Part shown: piece after piece, positions 1-8,503 of the stretch
Numbering within the stretch: the stretch's first letter is position 1
Layout: each line of letters opens with the position of its first letter
DNA from: Zwartia panacis
Lineage (GTDB): Bacteria > Pseudomonadota > Gammaproteobacteria > Burkholderiales > Burkholderiaceae_B
DNA: 64,000 nt
NCBI RefSeq assembly: GCF_030410395.1
Contig: NZ_JAUHHF010000009.1
Span: 1-64,000, forward strand
Direction of reading: 5' to 3'
The notes under the pieces: model-generated
Seen by the model: the letters and a program-made list of their open reading frames with translations, nothing else
What the model was told of the DNA's origin: nothing
The model's database searches: none
Translations under genes and position numbers: made by a program

Positions 1-127
1 GGCGAATTCCATCAGGGTCAGCAGGCTTCGCGTCTGCACAAACAGACCGGATATAAGACTGCAACCACCTTAACTGTCGAAATCAAATATTTCTTGCCAA
101 ACCGGGAGGCGTCCATATAAGACAAAA
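1..127. other. left-edge noncoding leader
   Basis: No convincing coding frame, RNA or hairpin was seen here. The stretch precedes the TauD-like gene and presumably carries its promoter, but no clear -35/-10 pair stands out. A GGGAGG purine run near 104-109 is too far from the start at 128 to be its ribosome-binding site. Confidence 0.4.
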
Positions 128-1036
128 ATGAAAATCATTCCGATGCCCGGGACGCTTGGCGCCCGTGTTCAAGAGATTGATTTATCTCTGCCATTGATGG
201 GTGCGCAAACAGATGCGCTGTTATTGGCGCTGGGCCGGTACGGGGTACTCGAGTTTCCGAACCAGTCCCTCACGACGGCTCAACTCAAAAATTTTAGCCA
301 AGAGTTTGGTTCGCTCTACATCAGTCCGGGAGGACGCGCGCAAGCACCCGGTTTTCCGGAAGTCATGATTCTCTCTAATATGGTGGTCAATGGTCAGCCG
401 CTCGGACTGAAAGATGCCGGCCAGTCCTGGCATACTGATATGTCGTATGCACCCGTCATCGCTCTGGCAAATATTTTGTATGGCACAACTATTCCGCACC
501 GCGATGGAAAACCTCTGGGTGATACACAATTCAGAAACATGCATGCCGTTTACGAGGACCTTCCTGAAGATCTGAAACAAAGGCTTGCAGATAAAACCAT
601 CACGCACGATTTCAACAAATTTTGGGACATGATGCGCGCTCGTCCTGGCAGCACGCGTCCACCATTAAGCGAGACAGAGAGAAAAGCACGTCCGCCAGTC
701 AGTCATCCCGCTTTTCTGACGCATCCATTGACAGGTAGAAAGGTCCTGTATGCCAACCCTGGCTACGCCATCGCGATCAACGGTCTGCCCAAAGCGCAGA
801 GTGATGCGATCCTTGAGCAATTGTTTGAGCTTCAACTACAAGACAAGTATCTTTACTCGCACAAATGGAGTCAAGACTCGGTTCTCATGTGGGACAACAT
901 CGGCACGACACACAATGCAGTTGCGGACTATGGTCCCGACGAACACCGTTACATGCAACGTTGCCAGGTGATGGCAGATCGACTGTTCGGACCAGGTGGC
1001 ACGCAGGAACCGATTATTTTTCACGCAAGGACATAA
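128..1036 (+). CDS. TauD/TfdA-family Fe(II)/2-oxoglutarate dioxygenase
   Basis: The 302-residue product fits the TauD/TfdA family of non-haem iron, 2-oxoglutarate-dependent oxygenases, which hydroxylate a substrate (often a sulfonate, aryloxy acid or amino acid derivative) and decarboxylate 2-oxoglutarate. The iron triad is visible: His102 and Asp104 in WHTDMSYAP and a distal His near 262 in GTTHNA. An Arg close to the C-terminus in HRYMQR is suited to binding the 2-oxoglutarate carboxylate. There is no signal peptide, so it is cytoplasmic. The next gene, a Bug binding protein, starts 3 bases after the stop, so the pair is probably co-transcribed and the oxygenase may act on the compound that protein captures. 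The substrate cannot be told from sequence; taurine specificity should not be assumed. Confidence 0.88.
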   Translation: MKIIPMPGTLGARVQEIDLSLPLMGAQTDALLLALGRYGVLEFPNQSLTTAQLKNFSQEFGSLYISPGGRAQAPGFPEVMILSNMVVNGQPLGLKDAGQSWHTDMSYAPVIALANILYGTTIPHRDGKPLGDTQFRNMHAVYEDLPEDLKQRLADKTITHDFNKFWDMMRARPGSTRPPLSETERKARPPVSHPAFLTHPLTGRKVLYANPGYAIAINGLPKAQSDAILEQLFELQLQDKYLYSHKWSQDSVLMWDNIGTTHNAVADYGPDEHRYMQRCQVMADRLFGPGGTQEPIIFHART

Positions 1037-1039
1037 AAA

Positions 1040-2014
1040 ATGAAATTGAGACAACTCCTATCGTGCCTGTTATCCCTCGCATGCCTGCTGAGTGCAAGCG
1101 CAAGCGCTCAAGGAAATCAAGCTTATCCTGATAAGCCTATTCGATTGATTGTCGGATACGCTCCGGGAGGCGCCACTGATATTGTGGCGCGCATGCTGGC
1201 ACAGGAACTGACCCCCATCATGGGACAGTCGGTGATTGTTGAAAATCGCGCAGGTGGTGGCACACTGGTCGGCACGGACTCCATCAAGCGGGCGAATCCC
1301 GATGGCTACAATCTATTGTTTGGCACGAATGCCTTCGTGATCACACCCTTGCTGCACGCGGGCCCCACCTACGACCCTGTTAAAGACTTTTCACCTGTTT
1401 CGCTCACTACCATCCAGCCGCTTGGCTTGCTGGTAACACCCGGCCTGAAAATCAAAACAGTTGAACAGTTGATCGACTACGCCAGAAAGAATCCGGGCAA
1501 ATTGAACTTCGCCTCTTCTGGTAATGGCTCTGCTCAACATTTGGCAGGAGAGTCTTTCCGCGTGGCAGCTGGAATCGATTTGGTCCATGTCCCCTATAAA
1601 GGTGCCGGCCCTGCCTTGGTAGACCTGTTAGCCGGCCGCGTCGACATGATGTTCACCTCGCTCGTTGGCAATACAGAGCACATCAAGGAGGGCAGGCTCG
1701 AGCTGATCGCGACCTCCGGCTCCAAGCGTGGTGCCGCCACACCGGACGTCCCAACAGTTGGACAAACTTTGCCAGGCTTTACCGCCTATACGTGGCAAGG
1801 TGTCATTGCTCCAGCAAATACTCCACCTGCCGTCATAGATCGACTCAACTCAGCCATTAAAAAGGTTGCGGCGAATCCTAAGTTTTACGAGAAACTCGCG
1901 GCTCAGGGCATGGAAGTTCAAACATCCACCCCTGCTGAATTCAGAGCCAGACTGGAAACCGATCACACACAGTACAAAGAATTGCTGCAACGCACCCAGA
2001 CGTCTATCCGATGA
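1040..2014 (+). CDS. Bug-family tripartite tricarboxylate transporter binding protein
   Basis: This is a 324-residue periplasmic binding protein of the Bug (TctC-like) family. It has an N-terminal Sec signal peptide (residues 1-24, ending ASAQG) followed by the family hallmark YPDKPIRLIVGYAPGGATD. Later conserved segments include VPYKGAGPAL and TPDVPTVGQ. Family members capture organic acids or related small molecules for a TctAB membrane pair, and some have been recruited to sensing. No TctA/TctB gene is present in the window. The start is supported by AAGGA eight bases upstream, and the gene follows the dioxygenase by 3 bases. The ligand is unknown. Confidence 0.92.
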   Translation: MKLRQLLSCLLSLACLLSASASAQGNQAYPDKPIRLIVGYAPGGATDIVARMLAQELTPIMGQSVIVENRAGGGTLVGTDSIKRANPDGYNLLFGTNAFVITPLLHAGPTYDPVKDFSPVSLTTIQPLGLLVTPGLKIKTVEQLIDYARKNPGKLNFASSGNGSAQHLAGESFRVAAGIDLVHVPYKGAGPALVDLLAGRVDMMFTSLVGNTEHIKEGRLELIATSGSKRGAATPDVPTVGQTLPGFTAYTWQGVIAPANTPPAVIDRLNSAIKKVAANPKFYEKLAAQGMEVQTSTPAEFRARLETDHTQYKELLQRTQTSIR

Positions 2015-2086
2015 ATCTAGGCTATAAAACCAGCTAGGTTTGTTGACTTCATCCATTACACACGATCAATCCCACACGGACCTTCT

Positions 2087-2659
2087 ATGTCAAACGCAAA
2101 ACAAAAAAGATTTCCACAAGTCACCCTCGAAACGTTGCCCCAAGAGTCTCGCGGACTGGCGCAAGAAATTCTGGATATCTCCAGCCTTGGGCTAGCAGGT
2201 CCCTACAACGTCATGCTGCGGAGTCCCATTTTTGCAGACAGAATGAAACGCTTGCTCGATTATTTACGTTTCAATAATTCACTACCCATGCGCTTAAGTG
2301 AGTTTGCCATTTTGATCCAGGCGCGCTTATGGAGTTCTCAGGTCGAGTGGGTGGCGCACTACCCAATCGCGTTGCGCAACGACTTGCCTGCACATGTCGC
2401 CGATGATCTCAAGCAAAATATCCGTCCTCGCAACATGCAACCCGATGAAGAAGCGGTCTATGACGTATGTATGAACATGAGCAAAAATCACAAGATCAGT
2501 GAAGAGCTGTTTCAACACGCCAAAAAAGTACTGGGTGAACAACAACTCGTCGATCTCATCGCAGTGAGCGGCACCTATGTCACGATCGCCATGCTGTTAA
2601 GTCTGGGAGAGGAACCTATTCCCGAAGGCAAAACACTCCCCTTCCCGGAAGCAATTTAG
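2087..2659 (+). CDS. carboxymuconolactone decarboxylase family protein
   Basis: The 190-residue product resembles the carboxymuconolactone decarboxylase (CMD)/AhpD-like fold: an all-helical protein with the core RLSEFAILIQARLWSSQVEW followed by VAH, matching the family pattern of a basic/acidic start, a Glu-Trp pair and a His. The AhpD-type CxxC redox pair is absent, so it belongs to the decarboxylase-like, non-peroxidase branch. It follows the dioxygenase/Bug pair on the same strand with a gap of about 70 bases and may belong to the same catabolic unit. Many such proteins have unknown substrates, and none can be named here. It converges on the glycosyltransferase gene, whose stop lies 6 bases beyond. 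Confidence 0.8.
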   Translation: MSNAKQKRFPQVTLETLPQESRGLAQEILDISSLGLAGPYNVMLRSPIFADRMKRLLDYLRFNNSLPMRLSEFAILIQARLWSSQVEWVAHYPIALRNDLPAHVADDLKQNIRPRNMQPDEEAVYDVCMNMSKNHKISEELFQHAKKVLGEQQLVDLIAVSGTYVTIAMLLSLGEEPIPEGKTLPFPEAI

Positions 2660-2665
2660 TCACAT

Positions 2666-4729
2666 CTATCGCTTGCTCGCTCGGTCAGTGAGCGGCAGCG
2701 GCTCGGCGATGTGGATGGACACGGGCGGCAGACCTGCCTGTCGGCGTTCATCCACCTCAATGAACGCACACTCAATCGCACGTGCCAGACGCTCGATGTC
2801 GAATAAGGGAGCGGTCAGCCGATTCGTTTCGAGTTTCTGTCGAATGGCCTCGAGTTGACCGCGGTCTCTGGCCAGCTCGATGGCCCGCGCCACGAAGGCC
2901 TCGGCATTTTCAGTGACCAACTCAGGCAAATGAACTGCCCGCAGCAAACTCGCAGCCACACGACTGGCAAAACCCTCTCCCAGACAAGTCAAGACAGGCA
3001 AACCGACCCAGAGTGCATCGCTGGTGGTGGTGTGGGCGTTATATGGAAGTGAGTCAATGAACAAATCCGCGCATTTCTGACGCGCCAGATGCTGATCCAC
3101 GGGCAGTTTAGGCGCAAAAAACAAACGATCCGGACTCACACCCCTGTTATGAGCTTCTCGGCGTAGATTGTTAGCCGTATGTTCACTCGCCTGCAACAGC
3201 CACAACACGCTGTCGGGTACCGCTCGCAAAATCGCCATCCATCGGTCGAAAGTCTCAGGCGTAATTTTGTAATTATTATTGAAACAACAAAAGACAAAAG
3301 CCTCTTGAGGTAGGGCAAGCTCCTTGCGCGTCAAGGGGTGCGATGCGACTGCCCGTTTGCGATCATTGGGCTGATAGCTATGAGGCAAATAGATCACTTT
3401 CTCGGTATAAAACCTCTCACTCTCTGGAGGGATCAACGTTTCATCCGCAAGGATGTAGTCCATGTAGGTTGCACCCATCGTACCGGGGTACCCGAGATAA
3501 TTAATTTGAACGGGTGCGACGCGTGCGGCGAACACGGCAGGTCTGCAGCCTGTGGTCAATCCACTCAAGTCCACGGCAATATCGAGCTCAAGCTCGCGTG
3601 CGCGGGCAATCAACTGCGCATCGCTTTCCTCTCTCACATCGATGAAGTGTTCAAAACCACTTTCCAAACGTAAGCGCATCTCGTCACGCGTGTCTGGACC
3701 GGAAGAAAAAGCATAGATCTCGAATCTGGATCGATCATGCGCTTCAAATAGGCCTGCAATCAGCTGGGCAACAGGATGCTGACGAAAATCGGCAGAAAAA
3801 TAACCTATACGAAGACGCGTTTTATTGGCGCGCTTGCTAAATCGGTGCGCTTGTTTAGCAGCCGGGTAAGTCGCCGTGATCCAGGTTTGGGCGGCACGTA
3901 GTTGCAGGGCCGGATCAGAGGTCAGCGCCAGAAGCGGAAAAGGCAGGCTCGCGGGCTGATTGCTCTTGACCGCATCCAAGACCGCGTCGAGACGCTCGCG
4001 ATAATGGCGCCAGTCACACATCTGCATATTGACGTGCAAGCGGGTGCCCAGCAGGTATGGAATGTCTGGAGCATATTCAATGGCACGGTCGAAGCTATCG
4101 ACCGCGTCAGCGTGACGGCCAAGCTCGTTGAGTGCGTTGCCACGATTCATGTGGGCTTGCGCGTAGTCGGGTACGAGACCTAGCGCAAGATCATAGCTCG
4201 CAACAGCCTCCTCAAACCGCCCCATCATCCCCAGCGCATTGCCTCGGTTGTAGTGCGCAGCCGCATAATTCGGCGATAAAGCGATCGCCCGCTCGTAACT
4301 CTCCAAGGCTTCTGTCCAGCGCCCCATCTGTTGCAACAAATCGCCACGGTTGTTATGGGCATCGACGTAGTTTGGATCGAGCGAAAGCGCCCGATCGTAG
4401 TGCGCAAGCGCTGTCTTGTATTTTTTCAGGTCCTGAAGAAGATTCCCAAAATTATTGAGCGCATAGACGGCATCGGGATCGATCTTGAGCGCTTTGAGGA
4501 ATAATGCTTCAGCCTTATCAAGCTGACCCGCTTGATAGGCGATTGTCGCAAGCATGTGCAACGCATCGAAATGGCTCGGATGCCACTTGAGCGCGCGTTC
4601 GTAAAGGACACGTGCCGCGTTGATATCACCCTGCTGATGCAGAGCGAAGCCCTCCTGAAACCTGCTGTGCGCTTTCATCGCATCGCCTGGGGATACGGGG
4701 CGACCCGCTGACGCAATATTTCTCACCAC
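2666..4729 (-). CDS. TPR protein with SPINDLY/OGT-like glycosyltransferase (GT41) domain
   Basis: The 687-residue product has about six tetratricopeptide repeats in residues 20-225 (recurring N-x-RG-x-LL-x-x-x-GR-x-x-EA pattern). A GT41 domain follows, related to O-GlcNAc transferase and SPINDLY. Visible GT41 signatures are GYFSADFRQHPVAQL (catalytic-region His), DLSGLTTGCRP, a GYPGTMG loop, a Lys in NNNYKITPETFDRW and HTTTSDALWVGLPVLT near the donor site. There is no signal peptide. Bacterial relatives modify proteins or surface adhesins, but the target here is unknown and no adhesin or flagellin gene lies nearby. The GTG at 4729 is preferred because GGAG sits six bases upstream; an ATG at 4678 lacks a good site. 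The gene stands alone. Confidence 0.88.
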   Translation of the reverse strand: MVRNIASAGRPVSPGDAMKAHSRFQEGFALHQQGDINAARVLYERALKWHPSHFDALHMLATIAYQAGQLDKAEALFLKALKIDPDAVYALNNFGNLLQDLKKYKTALAHYDRALSLDPNYVDAHNNRGDLLQQMGRWTEALESYERAIALSPNYAAAHYNRGNALGMMGRFEEAVASYDLALGLVPDYAQAHMNRGNALNELGRHADAVDSFDRAIEYAPDIPYLLGTRLHVNMQMCDWRHYRERLDAVLDAVKSNQPASLPFPLLALTSDPALQLRAAQTWITATYPAAKQAHRFSKRANKTRLRIGYFSADFRQHPVAQLIAGLFEAHDRSRFEIYAFSSGPDTRDEMRLRLESGFEHFIDVREESDAQLIARARELELDIAVDLSGLTTGCRPAVFAARVAPVQINYLGYPGTMGATYMDYILADETLIPPESERFYTEKVIYLPHSYQPNDRKRAVASHPLTRKELALPQEAFVFCCFNNNYKITPETFDRWMAILRAVPDSVLWLLQASEHTANNLRREAHNRGVSPDRLFFAPKLPVDQHLARQKCADLFIDSLPYNAHTTTSDALWVGLPVLTCLGEGFASRVAASLLRAVHLPELVTENAEAFVARAIELARDRGQLEAIRQKLETNRLTAPLFDIERLARAIECAFIEVDERRQAGLPPVSIHIAEPLPLTDRASKR

Positions 4730-4766
4730 ATCTGACTCCGATTCAAACGAATCCTTCGCGCTGGTA

Positions 4767-4916
4767 TCAACGATCTTTTTGCTTGATCTTGGTAAAGACC
4801 GTATTGACGACTGTTGCGCGCACAGGCTCGCTTAAACCTGAGGCAGGCTTGGGCGTGGAAGTGTCCTTTTTAGGCTTCTTTGTTTCTTTGTTGGATTTTT
4901 GTTGACCTTTTGCCAC
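4767..4916 (-). CDS. small Lys-rich conserved-type protein (49 aa)
   Basis: This short gene encodes 49 residues beginning (V/M)AKGQQKSNKETKKPKK and ending VFTKIKQKDR. It is highly basic at both ends with no cysteines or hydrophobic segment. The GTG at 4916 is chosen because GGGGAA lies about seven bases upstream, whereas the longer frame upstream of it reads into the divergent arfB start region. I recall similar short AKGQQKSNKE proteins in Bordetella-like bacteria, but the function is unknown. The composition would suit contact with nucleic acid or the ribosome. It is divergent from arfB, 60 bases away. Confidence 0.65.
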   Translation of the reverse strand: MAKGQQKSNKETKKPKKDTSTPKPASGLSEPVRATVVNTVFTKIKQKDR

Positions 4917-4976
4917 GATAATTCCCCGATAAATAAACGATAAACTAGTGTACAGGTCTATCGGCAAAAAAACCCA

Positions 4977-5381
4977 ATGCTCCCCACTATTCAAGTTCCT
5001 GAGTCAGAAGTTGAGATTTCCGCGATGCGGGCGCAGGGCGCCGGCGGGCAAAATGTCAACAAAGTTTCCAGCGCAATCCATTTGCGTTTTCATATTCCTC
5101 ATTCCAGTCTGCCTGCCGATGTGAAAGTTCGACTGCTCGCGCTCAGGGACTCCCGAATCAACAGGGACGGCGCGATCGTCATCAAAGCCCAGTCTCACCG
5201 CAGTCAGGAACTGAACCGGACCGAAGCCTTTGCTCGTCTCAACGAACTCGTCAACAGTGTGGCTCGTCCCCCAAAAACTCGCCATGCCACAAATCCGACG
5301 TTTGGCTCCCGGCAAAGACGCCTGGAATCAAAGCGCAAACACTCAGAAACCAAGGCCCTACGCGGGAATCGACACATATGA
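4977..5381 (+). CDS. arfB: alternative ribosome-rescue factor ArfB (YaeJ/ICT1 type)
   Basis: The 134-residue protein has the class I release-factor catalytic motif GAGGQNVNKV, with GGQ at residues 23-25, but none of the codon-recognition domains of full-length release factors. A basic C-terminal tail (RQRRLESKRKHSETKALRGN region) matches the tail that ArfB inserts in the empty mRNA channel of stalled ribosomes. It hydrolyses peptidyl-tRNA on ribosomes stalled on truncated mRNA. The length fits the E. coli protein (about 140). Its stop overlaps the next gene's start by four bases (ATGA), so the two are translationally coupled. Confidence 0.93.
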   Translation: MLPTIQVPESEVEISAMRAQGAGGQNVNKVSSAIHLRFHIPHSSLPADVKVRLLALRDSRINRDGAIVIKAQSHRSQELNRTEAFARLNELVNSVARPPKTRHATNPTFGSRQRRLESKRKHSETKALRGNRHI

Positions 5382-6001
5382 ACATCCCTCTTTTTCCGCT
5401 CGGCTCAACATTATTTCCGGATGGCCTTCTTGCACTGAAGATTTTCGAAGTGCGCTACCTGGATATGACTAAAACGTGTTTCAAACAGCAAAGCCCCTTT
5501 GGCGTCGTGACATTGACGCAAGGACCCGAGGTTCGCATACCTGGCAAAGAGGTCGAGTTTGCTGAAATTGGAACACTGGCGCACATGATTGAGTTCGATG
5601 CTGTTCAACCGAGTTTGTTCATGCTGCGCTGTCAAGGAGGCAAACGATTCAGGATATTGGAACGTTCGCTTGCCCCCAACGGCGCCTGGTCTGCCGAGAT
5701 TGAACTGATCGATGATGATCCTCAGATTGAGGTACCCCCTGAGCTGACACCGACTTCCCAGGCTCTTGCGCGACTCATTGAATCTTTCGAAGAGCAAGGC
5801 ATTGATCCTTCGGAACGCCCTTTTTTGACCCCTTACCATTTCAATGATTGTGGCTGGGTCGCAAACCGGTGGGCCGAACTTCTGAATATTCCCGCTCCTC
5901 AAAAACAGCACCTCCTGACGATGGAACATCCTCGTCTGCGTCTGGATTTAATCCAGGAGATGCTCGAAGAAATGGGGGCCTTCAAGCCCCCACGCGCATA
6001 A
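5378..6001 (+). CDS. stand-alone Lon N-terminal (LON substrate-binding) domain protein
   Basis: The 207-residue protein begins MNIPLFPLGSTLFPDGLLAL, the typical opening of the Lon substrate-binding domain, followed by FEVRYLDM. It has no AAA+ ATPase or Ser-Lys protease region, so it is not a Lon protease. Such isolated domains are common in proteobacteria and are thought to bind proteins, but their role is poorly defined. The start overlaps the arfB stop by four bases; pairing with ribosome rescue hints at a quality-control link, which is inference. It converges on the aminotransferase gene. A weak five-base-pair hairpin (6013-6028) lies between them. Confidence 0.88.
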   Translation: MNIPLFPLGSTLFPDGLLALKIFEVRYLDMTKTCFKQQSPFGVVTLTQGPEVRIPGKEVEFAEIGTLAHMIEFDAVQPSLFMLRCQGGKRFRILERSLAPNGAWSAEIELIDDDPQIEVPPELTPTSQALARLIESFEEQGIDPSERPFLTPYHFNDCGWVANRWAELLNIPAPQKQHLLTMEHPRLRLDLIQEMLEEMGAFKPPRA

Positions 6002-6030
6002 CCTTGCTCTACAGTCTGAGTCGAGACTAA

Positions 6031-7239
6031 TTATCTCAGCGATGCGCAAAAATCCTTGATGCGCTGACAAGCGTCTTTCAAGATATCGTCCGATGTGGCG
6101 TACGAAATCCTGAAATAAGGTGCGAGACCGAATGCCGAGCCAGGTACGACTGCGACCAATTTTTCATCTAGCAGGGCATTGGCGAAATCAAAATCGTTGT
6201 TGATTTTGACGCCCTTGGGAGTGGTTTTCCCCAGAACACCCGCGCAACTTGGATAGACATAAAAAGCCCCCTGGGGTTTCATGCAAGTGATTCCTGCGCA
6301 CTCGTTGAGCATGCTGACAACCATGTCGCGACGGCGCTGGAAAATCACGTTATGCGCGGCGATAAAATCTTGGGGGCCGTCTAATGCCTCGAGCGCGGCG
6401 GCCTGGCTGATTGAGGAAGGGTTGGAAGTGGACTGGGACTGGATCGCGGACATCGCACCAATCAACCAGCTTGGACCATGGCCATAACCAATCCGCCACC
6501 CTGTCATGCAATAGGCTTTCGACACTCCATTGACCGTCAACACGCGATCCGCGATCTCAGGTACAACCTGGGCGAGCGTGGCAAACTTCGCGCCATCGAA
6601 CAGAAGCTTTTCGTACATATCGTCGACCATGACCAGTACGTTTGGATGGGCTTTCAACACCTGCCCCAAAGCCTTCAAGTCGGCTTCGGTGTATACCGAA
6701 CCGGTTGGGTTGGAGGGTGAGTTCAGAATCAACCATTTCGTACGCGGTGTGATGGCTTTTTTCAGAAGCTCTGGCGTCAGTTTGAAACCAACCGATGCAT
6801 CACACTCAACGGACACGGCCTTGCCACCAGCCAATACAACCATGTCGGGGTAACTCACCCAATATGGAGCCGGGATCAATACTTCGTCGCCCTCGCCGAT
6901 TGTGGAGACCAGCGCATTGAACAATACCTGCTTGCCGCCAGTGCAGACAATCACATCATCTGGATTGATGGTCATCGCATGGTCACGCAAAAATTTTCTG
7001 GCGATCGCGCGTTTGAGTTCGGCGGTTCCATTGACTGCGGTGTAACGGGTTTGTCCGCCTTTGATCGCTTTGATCGCGGCTTCGCAAATATTGGCGGGCG
7101 TATCCATGTCGGGCTCGCCCTGGGCGAGTGCGATCACATCCATGCCACGCGCTTTCATCGCCTTTGCGTTATCCGTGATCGCCAGTGTCGGCGAAGGTTT
7201 GACCAAAGACATACGGGGCGAGAGTAACGCTGCACTCAT
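6031..7239 (-). CDS. class I PLP aminotransferase (aspartate aminotransferase-like)
   Basis: The 402-residue fold-type I aminotransferase shows the family landmarks in order: SPTLAITDNAKAMKARG near the N-terminus, NSPSNPTGSVY, the PLP-binding Lys241 in VNGVSKAYCMTGWRIGYG, and a C-terminal FRISYATS with the carboxylate-binding Arg. This pattern is that of alpha-type (Ib) aspartate/prephenate aminotransferases, which transfer the amino group between aspartate and 2-oxoglutarate; exact substrate range is not decided by sequence. GGAGAAATAA precedes the ATG. It is cytoplasmic and monocistronic, divergent from a Bug gene at 7390. Confidence 0.9.
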   Translation of the reverse strand: MSAALLSPRMSLVKPSPTLAITDNAKAMKARGMDVIALAQGEPDMDTPANICEAAIKAIKGGQTRYTAVNGTAELKRAIARKFLRDHAMTINPDDVIVCTGGKQVLFNALVSTIGEGDEVLIPAPYWVSYPDMVVLAGGKAVSVECDASVGFKLTPELLKKAITPRTKWLILNSPSNPTGSVYTEADLKALGQVLKAHPNVLVMVDDMYEKLLFDGAKFATLAQVVPEIADRVLTVNGVSKAYCMTGWRIGYGHGPSWLIGAMSAIQSQSTSNPSSISQAAALEALDGPQDFIAAHNVIFQRRRDMVVSMLNECAGITCMKPQGAFYVYPSCAGVLGKTTPKGVKINNDFDFANALLDEKLVAVVPGSAFGLAPYFRISYATSDDILKDACQRIKDFCASLR

Positions 7240-7389
7240 TTATTTCTCCAGAAATTGATCGAGACCGAATGGCTACACCTGAGAGGGGTGTGCATAACCG
7301 AATAAATATAACCCAAGGCAGGGTCGTCAATAGTTCCAAAGACGAGGTTCTGCATGGTATCGTGCGAAAAAATTCAGGAGGAAAATGAC

Positions 7390-8373
7390 ATGGTTTTCAC
7401 ATTGCAACGTACCCGCCGCGCCTTACTCGGAGCCCTGGTTTTGTCAACGGGTTTGGGCATGACCGCTCTCGCACAGGCCAAATATCCTGACAAGCCGATC
7501 AAGATTCTGGTGGGCTTCGCCGCAGGCGGCCCGACCGATATCGTCGCGCGACTGATTGGCAGCCGGCTTGAAAAAGTGCTGGGACAACCTGTCATTGTTG
7601 AAAACAAGCCCGGTGGTGGTTCAAATATCGCGTCAGCAGAAGCGGCTCGGGCCAAACCCGATGGCTACACGCTTTTTCTCGGCACGATCGCCAATGCGAC
7701 CAACATGTCGATCTACAAGAACTTGAACTACAACACTGAGCGCGACTTCATCCCGATCACTCAACTCGTCTCCTCCCCTAGCGTGTTGGTGGTCAACAAT
7801 GACCTTCCCGTTAAGACCCTTGCAGAACTGATCGCGTATGCCAAAGCCAACCCCGGCAAACTCAGTTATGCCTCCTCGGGCGCAGGCGGCTCTCCCCACC
7901 TTGCAGGTGAAATGCTCAAGCAGCGCGCGGGCATCGATGCCCTGCATGTTCCTTACAAAGGGGCGGCCCCTGCGATGAACGATGTCATGGGCGGCACCGT
8001 GTCGATGGGTTTTAAGACTGCCTCCGGTGTGACCAGCACGATTCAGGCTGGTCGCCTCAGAGCGATCGCCATCGCCAGCAACACTCGCCTACCCCAACTG
8101 CCGGATGTGCCGACACTTGCAGAACTCGGCTTCAAGGATTTCGAGGTCAGTTCCTGGAGCGGTTTATTTGCACCCAAAGGCACGCCGCCAGATGTTATCC
8201 AAACCATTGCGAAGGCTTCGATAGAAATTCTCAAATCACCCGAAGTTCGCAAGCAACTGGAAAGCATGGGCGCCATTCCTGTTGGCAGCACGCCTGAAGA
8301 ATTCCAGAAGTATGTGCGCGCTGAAATCGAAAAATGGGGTGCTGTGGCCAAAACAGCAAAGATTGAACTTTAA
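7390..8373 (+). CDS. Bug-family tripartite tricarboxylate transporter binding protein
   Basis: The 327-residue periplasmic binding protein of the Bug family has a signal peptide MVFTLQRTRRALLGALVLST ending at ALAQA, then YPDKPIKILVGFAAGGPTD. Conserved VPYKGAAPAMND and LPDVPTLAELGF follow. The start at 7390 is preferred over an in-frame ATG at 7354 because AGGAGG lies eight bases ahead of it and it yields a clean signal peptide. It is followed after about 130 bases by an MmgE/PrpD gene and then an aldo/keto reductase, an arrangement that suggests uptake plus conversion of one organic acid. No TctAB genes are nearby. Confidence 0.9.
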   Translation: MVFTLQRTRRALLGALVLSTGLGMTALAQAKYPDKPIKILVGFAAGGPTDIVARLIGSRLEKVLGQPVIVENKPGGGSNIASAEAARAKPDGYTLFLGTIANATNMSIYKNLNYNTERDFIPITQLVSSPSVLVVNNDLPVKTLAELIAYAKANPGKLSYASSGAGGSPHLAGEMLKQRAGIDALHVPYKGAAPAMNDVMGGTVSMGFKTASGVTSTIQAGRLRAIAIASNTRLPQLPDVPTLAELGFKDFEVSSWSGLFAPKGTPPDVIQTIAKASIEILKSPEVRKQLESMGAIPVGSTPEEFQKYVRAEIEKWGAVAKTAKIEL

Positions 8374-8420
8374 TCTCTTGCGCTCACCCCTCTAAGCTGC
8401 AACACTTCTCAGCACGACTG

Positions 8421-8452
8421 CGCCTCAGACACTTATTGCAAGGTCTGGGGCG
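8421..8452 (+). terminator. hairpin between Bug gene and PrpD-like gene
   Basis: A ten-base-pair inverted repeat (CGCCTCAGAC and GTCTGGGGCG, one T-G wobble) flanks a 12-base loop. Only GTTT follows, so it is a weak or partial terminator, or a hairpin separating expression of the two genes. Confidence 0.4.
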
Positions 8453-8503
8453 TTTCAACGTATGGCTCCCACCATGCAAGCTGAAAAGACTAAGGAATTT
8501 GTG

